From: Bacteroidota bacterium
GTDB lineage: Bacteria; Bacteroidota; Ignavibacteria; Kryptoniales; JAKASW01
Direction: 5' to 3'
Length of the DNA stretch: 64,000 nucleotides
NCBI GenBank assembly: GCA_023381615.1
Contig: JAMCQL010000067.1
Span: 1 to 64,000 of the forward strand
The notes under the pieces were generated by a model. The model had not been told where the DNA came from and made no database searches. It worked only from the letters and a program-made list of their open reading frames with translations. Every line of letters starts with the position of its first letter. Position 1 is the stretch's first letter. A program made the translations under genes and the position numbers. Positions 58,388-64,000 of this stretch are shown one piece after another.

Positions 58388-59974
58388 ATGACACTCAACC
58401 CGCAAGATTCTTCGTATTTCGACACTGAAGTCCTCATCATAGGCAGTGGAATTGCTGGTGCCGTGACCACACTCCAGCTTGCGGATGCAGGCGTCCATGT
58501 TACCCTCGTTACAAGGGCGAAAAGGCCGGAGGAATCAAACACATTTTATGCTCAGGGCGGAATTGTCTATACCGGTCACGAGGACTCGCCACAACTCCTT
58601 GCTGAAGATATACTCCGCGCAGGCGCCGGTTACTGTAATCCACGCGCCGTGGAAATCCTCACGACGGAAGGACCGCGACTTGCAAAAGAAATACTCTTCG
58701 ACAAGGTCGGAGTTCCTTTTGACCGCACTGAGAACGATGAGCTTTCTCTTGTTCGCGAGGGAGGTCATTCGATCAGCAGAATTGTTCACGCCACTGATGC
58801 GACAGGAAAGGCAATAGAGGTATCTTTGCTGAAGGCGATTGAAGGTCACCGAAACGTGCAGCTCCTCGCCGGGTATACGGCAGTTGATCTTTTGACTCCG
58901 GCACACCACTCACTTAATCGGCTCAAGATTTACGATCCTCTCTCATGTGTGGGCGCATATCTACTTGATCAAGAGAATAACGTCGTGGTTCGTTGTCTCG
59001 CTAAGAAGACGGTTCTCGCAACCGGAGGGCTTGGTCAGATATATCTTCGCACGACAAATCCTTCCGGCGCGAGAGGCGACGGCCTGGCTATGGCATACCG
59101 GGCTGGGGCGAGAGTGATAAACTCCGAGTTTGTGCAATTCCATCCGACAGCTTTTTATCAGCCGAATGCTCCGTGCTTTTTAATCTCGGAAGCAGTTCGC
59201 GGAGCCGGTGCGCGGCTTGTGGAGGCAACAGGGAAGCCGTTCATGGAAAAATATGATTCAGTCTGGAAAGACCTTGCGCCGCGCGATGTTGTTTCGCGGA
59301 GCATCCACCAGGAAATGCTTTCCCAGGACATACCGAACGTATATCTTGATTTATCGTCTTACATCCCTGTCGATAAAATAAAAGAACTTTTTCCGTCCAT
59401 TTACCAGCAATGTCTTCTCTACGGCGTTGACATCACGAGTGATCTGGTGCCAGTCGTTCCTGCGGCGCACTATTTCTGCGGCGGCGTCTGGGTCGATGAA
59501 TGGGGAAGAACCTCGGTCGACTCTCTTTATGCGGTCGGTGAAGTCTCCTGCACCGGACTTCACGGCGCGAACAGACTGGCGAGCACTTCGCTCCTTGAAG
59601 GATTAGTGTGGGGTTGCCGCGCGGCTGAGAATATAATGCGCACTATCAAAGATGCAAATAATCCCGCAGACCACGATATACCGCTCTGGCAGGACACAGG
59701 CACAGACACTGCCGATCCGGCGTTGATCAGTCAAGACATGAGCGTCCTGAAACATATCATGTGGAATTATGTCGGATTGGTACGCACCACGAGACGGTTG
59801 CAGAGAGCAATACGCGAGTTGCGCCACCTGGAATCTGAGATTGAGCGTTTCTATCGAGCCGTGCGCTTGACCGATGAGTTGATCGGACTTAGAAATGCGG
59901 TGAGGAACGGGTTGATTGTGACTTTAGCAGCATGGGAAAACAAGAACAGCGTTGGTTGTCACTATAGAATTTGA
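58388..59974 (+). CDS. nadB: L-aspartate oxidase
   Basis: The 528-residue flavoprotein has the FAD-binding V-L-I-I-G-S-G-I-A-G-A in a Rossmann fold, Y-A-Q-G-G-I, the succinate-dehydrogenase-like H-P-T-A-F-Y, and A-A-H-Y-F-C-G-G-V and G-E-V-S-C-T-G-L-H-G-A-N-R-L-A-S-T-S-L-L-E. It oxidises aspartate to iminoaspartate for NadA. In anaerobes fumarate serves as electron acceptor. It completes the nadCAB operon. Confidence 0.96.
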   Translation: MTLNPQDSSYFDTEVLIIGSGIAGAVTTLQLADAGVHVTLVTRAKRPEESNTFYAQGGIVYTGHEDSPQLLAEDILRAGAGYCNPRAVEILTTEGPRLAKEILFDKVGVPFDRTENDELSLVREGGHSISRIVHATDATGKAIEVSLLKAIEGHRNVQLLAGYTAVDLLTPAHHSLNRLKIYDPLSCVGAYLLDQENNVVVRCLAKKTVLATGGLGQIYLRTTNPSGARGDGLAMAYRAGARVINSEFVQFHPTAFYQPNAPCFLISEAVRGAGARLVEATGKPFMEKYDSVWKDLAPRDVVSRSIHQEMLSQDIPNVYLDLSSYIPVDKIKELFPSIYQQCLLYGVDITSDLVPVVPAAHYFCGGVWVDEWGRTSVDSLYAVGEVSCTGLHGANRLASTSLLEGLVWGCRAAENIMRTIKDANNPADHDIPLWQDTGTDTADPALISQDMSVLKHIMWNYVGLVRTTRRLQRAIRELRHLESEIERFYRAVRLTDELIGLRNAVRNGLIVTLAAWENKNSVGCHYRI

Positions 59975-60781
59975 GAAACCAAACATAAAGATGCTGACAG
60001 ACTAAAGAGGCTAGGAAACTTCATATATCAAAACTCAGACAAATGAGACAAGTTTTGTCGCAAATTGGAATTTTGGAGGAACCGAGGTTGCACGCGAGCG
60101 AGGACAAATACCCCTTGCGAAAATGGAGTTCTGTCCCCCTTCCACCGAAGCTCTCACGATACCCGAAGAGGCGATTTTGGGGGTCTCAACTGTGATGCAC
60201 GAATCACCGTATATTAAAATCGCCTCCCATGTTGGGGGAGGGGACGCTTCCGACAATGACAATTGCCGGAACCATTTCCGCAGGGCGCCCTTTTCTTTTG
60301 GGCGAGCAAAAGAAAATGAACAAATACCATCAAGAACCTGGACTTTAAGATTAGGTTGTAGACTGCTTTCTGAAGAGCGTTCTTTCTCTTGTCTTGACAC
60401 AAGAGAAAGAACCAAAGAAAAAGTCAAGGCTGGAGAAAAAATGGCTAACAATTTCTCCGCGAAGCTAAAACAAATGAAATACGTCTCACTTCCAAAGAGC
60501 AGAGGAGACGAACATTTGTTTCTTAACGCTCCGCTTCGAAATTTTCTCAACGCCATTTTTTCTCAGGCCAATTTGGTCTTCGAATGATTTCTCCGAGTTC
60601 CATAATTCCGCTTTTCCCCCTTGGCGGTCTGAGGCGAAGCTTCGCTAGAGACGTGGACGAAAATCCTCATCGCCACTTTGTCTCCCCTTCTCCGGTGGGA
60701 GAAGGGGAGATTTAGAGGGGTTGAGGGTGGCTTATGTTGGTTTTTCAGTAAGGGTTAATTAGATAAAATCAGGGCGGCTTC
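59975..60781. other. Long intergenic region with inverted repeats
   Basis: No gene is supported in these 800 bases; open frames on both strands lack domain features. Visible structures: GAGGCGATTTT/AAAATCGCCTC (60168-60178 and 60216-60226), the 14-bp stem GTTCTTTCTCTTGT/ACAAGAGAAAGAAC (60379-60392 and 60399-60412), and TCTCCCCTTCTCC/GGAGAAGGGGAGA (60681-60693 and 60698-60710). The last lies 70 bases before comEC. Confidence 0.6.
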
Positions 60782-63154
60782 GTGAAACATTTACCAGCAT
60801 TCAAAGCGGCGATATTTGCAATTGTGGGAATCTTTCTCGGAAAAGAGTTTCCGCAATATCAGTTCTTGTTTCTCGCTGCTGCTCTCGGATTCCTGATCCT
60901 CTCGTCGGCGTGGTTCTTCCTTCGAAGGGAAAGAGTCTCATCGGTAATCGCTTCCGGAATTTATGCGGCGCTTTCATTTGCGTTCGCGTTCTACATGAGC
61001 ACAAATCTGACTTCCGTGGATTCCGGCGGCATCTCAAAGTATCGGTGCTTTGCCGGAACGGTCGAGGAAAGACCGCGCGACTCACTTGCCACTTCAATCA
61101 TTCTTAACGATTGCTATGGTTATGATGCTATCTGGCGAAAAATTCATGGCGAGATTGTTATAACTCCGAAATTTAAAGGTGATTTCAAAACCGGTGATAG
61201 GATTATTTTCGTTGGTAAGACCGGCGCAATTTCCGAAGGAAGAAATCCGGGCCAGTTCAATTTTAAATCCTACTACGCGCTCAGCGGAATCATGGGGAGA
61301 GTCTATGTGGAAAATAGAGAAGACGTGCTTTATGTGTACCATGATAGTGGATTTGGTTTCCGGCGACGCGTGGTTGAGCCTGTCAGAGATTTCTTCCGTG
61401 ACAAGATAAAGAAGTTCATGGGAGGAGAAGAAGCCGAACTCGCAAGGGCAATGGTTATCGGCGAACGAACGGGAATAAACCGCGATGTCAATGAACAATT
61501 CATAAACACCGGTACGGTTCACATCCTTTCGGTCTCCGGTCTGCACATCGGATTCTTCACGGCAATATTGATGACGATGGCATCGCTTTTGAAAATCCCT
61601 CGCAGGTCCCGTTTCTTTGTCATTGCACCGATTTTGATTTTGTATGCGTTTGTCGTTGGCATGACGCCAAGTATTACGAGAGCCGTCATAATGGCGATCG
61701 TGGTATTGTTCGGACTTTTTCTTCAGAGGAGGACTCAAATACTGAATTCGCTCGGCTTCGCCGCGCTTGCAATCGTGACGTTCAGTCCTTCGCAATTGTT
61801 TTCACCCGGTTTCCAGCTTTCATTTGCCGCCGTATTATCGATTGCGTTCTTTCACGAGAAGATACTCGCAATGGTTCGCAAATCGCATCCGGCGTTGGAA
61901 GAGAAACCGTTTCTCAATTCTGTCGTTTCGCTTTCAATCTTAACAATAGCGGCAACATTGGGAACCGTCCCGTTGACCGTGTATTACTTCAATAGAGTTT
62001 CGCTGATAAGCATCCTTGCAAATCTTCTTATTGTCCCACTCGCAGGAATCTTCACAACAATGTCTTTCACGTTCATATTCTTCAGCCTCTTCTCCTCTTC
62101 TCTTGCATCAATTTACGGAGCAGCCACCCAGCTTCTTGGATTCTTTATCCTCCAGATCAACTCGATGCTCGGTTCGCTCAGTATAAGCAGCGCGAGAGTT
62201 GCTGACTCCGGCTGGATATTCGCTTCGCTTTATCTGCTTTGGCTACTCGCCGTTGCTGCATTCGGAAAAAATAATCTTTGGAAAAAATTTGCTCTGGCAG
62301 TTCTCCTTGGAGCAAATCTTCTTCTTTACGCAAGTTTCTTCGGTGGAAAACCCGAAGCGAAACTATTTGTCCTTGATGTCGGACAGGGAGATGCGATCTA
62401 TCTCGAACTTCCCGACGGGAAAAACATGCTCGTGGACGCCGGTATGAAATTCGGAACTTATGACGCTGGTGAGCGCGTCATAATTCCATTTTTGGAGCGT
62501 CGCGGCGTGGAAAAACTCGACTATTTTGTGATGACTCATTTGCACAGCGATCATATTGGCGGAGCAGCGTCGATTATCAGGAAGCTGAAGGTCGCCAACT
62601 TTGTTTATCCGGATCAATTTTCTCGGTCGGAATCATGGATAAAGACGCTGGCTTCGGTTCATGCCCTGAAAATTCCCACGAAAAGCGCGCAAGCCGGAAT
62701 GATTTTGGACTCTGGCTCAATGTACAGAGTGTACGTCCTGCATCCAAACCGGACTTATGTTGGTGTTGGCGGACGTTCGTATGATAAGAAACTGAACGAC
62801 GGCTCAATTGTCCTGAAGGTCAGTATTGGAAAGGAAAGTTTTCTTCTCGTCGGAGATGTGGAAAGACGCGTTGAGCATGAGCTTGTTGGGGTCTATGGAA
62901 ATTTTCTCTCTTCGAACATTTATAAGGCGGGCCATCACGGAAGCATCACAAGCTCATCTTCGGAATTTGTGAGAGAAATTCACCCGGCATACGCGGTCAT
63001 CTCGGTTGGAGCAAGAAACAGTTTCGGCCATCCTTCGTCTAATGTTTTGAACGAGATGTCTCAAGAGGGAATCGAAATCTGGAGAACGGATTTGCGTGGT
63101 GCAGCTTATTTTCGAGTCAACATGGATACGACAGAGCTTGTTCAATGGCGGTGA
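60782..63154 (+). CDS. comEC: ComEC/Rec2-family DNA-uptake protein
   Basis: The 790-residue membrane protein starts at GTG. It has an N-terminal DUF4131 part (about 25-190), then the Competence domain with many helices (about 215-490, including G-L-H-I-G-F-F and G-M-T-P-S-I-T-R-A). The C-terminal metallo-beta-lactamase domain (about 520-790) has L-D-V-G-Q-G-D-A-I-Y and the metal motif T-H-L-H-S-D-H-I-G-G. It forms the inner-membrane channel for transforming DNA and may degrade one strand. All three domains are complete. Confidence 0.93.
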   Translation: MKHLPAFKAAIFAIVGIFLGKEFPQYQFLFLAAALGFLILSSAWFFLRRERVSSVIASGIYAALSFAFAFYMSTNLTSVDSGGISKYRCFAGTVEERPRDSLATSIILNDCYGYDAIWRKIHGEIVITPKFKGDFKTGDRIIFVGKTGAISEGRNPGQFNFKSYYALSGIMGRVYVENREDVLYVYHDSGFGFRRRVVEPVRDFFRDKIKKFMGGEEAELARAMVIGERTGINRDVNEQFINTGTVHILSVSGLHIGFFTAILMTMASLLKIPRRSRFFVIAPILILYAFVVGMTPSITRAVIMAIVVLFGLFLQRRTQILNSLGFAALAIVTFSPSQLFSPGFQLSFAAVLSIAFFHEKILAMVRKSHPALEEKPFLNSVVSLSILTIAATLGTVPLTVYYFNRVSLISILANLLIVPLAGIFTTMSFTFIFFSLFSSSLASIYGAATQLLGFFILQINSMLGSLSISSARVADSGWIFASLYLLWLLAVAAFGKNNLWKKFALAVLLGANLLLYASFFGGKPEAKLFVLDVGQGDAIYLELPDGKNMLVDAGMKFGTYDAGERVIIPFLERRGVEKLDYFVMTHLHSDHIGGAASIIRKLKVANFVYPDQFSRSESWIKTLASVHALKIPTKSAQAGMILDSGSMYRVYVLHPNRTYVGVGGRSYDKKLNDGSIVLKVSIGKESFLLVGDVERRVEHELVGVYGNFLSSNIYKAGHHGSITSSSSEFVREIHPAYAVISVGARNSFGHPSSNVLNEMSQEGIEIWRTDLRGAAYFRVNMDTTELVQWR

Positions 63155-63283
63155 AATTGGACGCGGCAAATTCTCGTAACATCCCAAAAGTTTGAATGTT
63201 AAGCCTTTCGGAAGCCTTTGAAATCCTTGATTTTTACTATATGCGGGTTTAAATTTCACAGCAAAAAATTCGAGGCGGAAAGT

Positions 63284-64000
63284 TTGATCACGCTTAGTCC
63301 AGATGATAGAAAATTGCAGGACGAACTAAAGGCTAACGGCAGTATTCCGGAGCACATAGCCATTATCATGGATGGAAACGGCCGGTGGGCGAAACAGCGC
63401 GGGCTTCCTCGCGTCGCCGGACACCGCGAAGGCGTAACCTCCGTTCGTGATGTTGTCGAAACTTGCGGACAATTAGGCGTGAAATGTTTGACGCTATACA
63501 CTTTCTCTACAGAAAATTGGAAGCGGCCGCATCAGGAGGTCTCCACTTTGATGCGTCTGCTCGTGAAGGCTCTTCGCGATGAGACGGACAAGCTTCACGA
63601 AAACAACGTTCGATTGACGGCGATTGGAGACGTCGATTCTCTTCCCGCCGGAGTTCAGCGTGAGCTTTATGACGCTTTCGAGAAAACGAAACATAATACA
63701 GGTTTGAATCTAAATTTAGCATTGAGTTATTCAGGTCGCTGGGAAATTACTGAGGCTGTTCGCCGGATCGCTGCGGATGCCGTGAGCGGTAAAATCGCGA
63801 TTGCTGATATAAATGAATCTGCATTTGCTAACTATCTGAGCACGGCTTCGATACCCGATCCCGATTTACTGATAAGGACGAGCGGCGAGCTTCGCCTAAG
63901 CAATTTTCTCCTATATCAGCTTGCGTATACAGAAATATACATTTCAAAAGTCTACTGGCCCGATTTTCGCCGTAGGCATCTCTACGAAGCGATAAGCGAC
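63284..64000 (+). CDS. uppS: Isoprenyl (undecaprenyl diphosphate) synthase, 3' end outside window
   Basis: Open frame from a TTG at 63284 (preceded by gaggcgg) to the window end, 239 codons. Cis-prenyltransferase motifs are complete: I-A-I-I-M-D-G-N-G-R-W-A-K-Q-R-G (catalytic Asp), G-H-R-E-G-V, Y-T-F-S-T-E-N-W-K-R-P, and D-P-D-L-L-I-R-T-S-G-E-L-R-L-S-N-F-L-L-Y-Q. It makes the C55 lipid carrier used for cell-wall and polysaccharide synthesis. Only the last few residues are missing. Other starts nearby cannot be excluded. Confidence 0.93.
   Translation, partial: MITLSPDDRKLQDELKANGSIPEHIAIIMDGNGRWAKQRGLPRVAGHREGVTSVRDVVETCGQLGVKCLTLYTFSTENWKRPHQEVSTLMRLLVKALRDETDKLHENNVRLTAIGDVDSLPAGVQRELYDAFEKTKHNTGLNLNLALSYSGRWEITEAVRRIAADAVSGKIAIADINESAFANYLSTASIPDPDLLIRTSGELRLSNFLLYQLAYTEIYISKVYWPDFRRRHLYEAISD

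Noticed and set aside
60123-60587. 154-codon frame between nadB and comEC, and its minus-strand counterpart of 173 codons
   Set aside because: Both cover a region of long inverted repeats; composition and lack of domain features suggest repeat DNA rather than genes.

Overview
The window reads as a piece of chromosome from a mid-GC, Gram-negative member of the Bacteroidota/Chlorobiota/Ignavibacteriota (FCB) group, probably an uncultured anaerobe. The reasons are a TonB receptor with a carboxypeptidase-regulatory N-terminus, a DUF4402 protein, a sortilin/Asp-box secreted protein, a YncE/phosphoesterase fusion, an OPT transporter and many short palindromic repeats between genes. This placement is inferred from protein families, not from a marker gene. 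I saw no rRNA, tRNA or CRISPR array.

Layout. 1-156 is the left end of an IS3-like element sitting in a DUF4402 gene. 0.8-7 kb holds a HAD hydrolase and a minus-strand cluster of TonB receptor, TPR lipoprotein-like protein, winged-helix regulator and CPBP protease. 7.4-15 kb holds tyrosine phenol-lyase, an MFS carrier, a decayed PIN toxin locus, phosphoglucomutase/phosphomannomutase and an OPT transporter. 15-19.6 kb is a small defence patch: BrnT-like toxin/antitoxin, a type II restriction-modification pair with a TdeIII-like nuclease, and an AbrB/VapC pair. 19.8-25.9 kb carries two large secreted beta-propeller proteins. 26.0-32.4 kb is a bacterial microcompartment operon of the sugar-phosphate (SPU) kind: RpiB, DeoC, CoA-acylating aldehyde dehydrogenase, one BMC-H, one BMC-T, three BMC-P, an EutJ-like chaperone and a linker-like protein. 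Its GC content looks clearly higher than its surroundings, and an hsdS remnant plus a repeat mosaic lie at its right edge.

33.2-40.5 kb is a redox and signalling unit: two GcvH-fold proteins without a normally placed lipoyl lysine, a four-cluster ferredoxin, an NrfD-type quinone-reacting membrane protein, a histidine kinase with two c-haem-like motifs in its sensor domain, and a sigma-54 activator. 40.8-49.5 kb is a second defence island (Panacea-type toxin/antitoxin, type III Mod/Res with a DUF3800 protein between them). It lies between an intact archaemetzincin gene and a broken 3' copy of the same gene. 49.8-52.8 kb has an XRE/ImmA pair divergent from an unknown regulator-like gene, and a frameshifted IS1-type transposase. 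52.9-64 kb returns to housekeeping: asnB, a Wzx-like flippase, nadC-nadA-nadB, comEC and the start of uppS.

The most unusual feature is a set of short palindromes. The same 18-20 bp unit (core AGGATCCT) lies in 5' leaders and also, always in the same frame, inside three coding sequences, where it reads S-x-G-S-[F/Y]-G-[Q/E]. A second unit lies inside the Panacea antitoxin gene and several others build up the linker of the first GcvH-like protein. This resembles the coding palindromic elements of Rickettsia but in an unrelated lineage. Two clean non-autonomous elements with terminal inverted repeats and 9-bp target duplications are also present.
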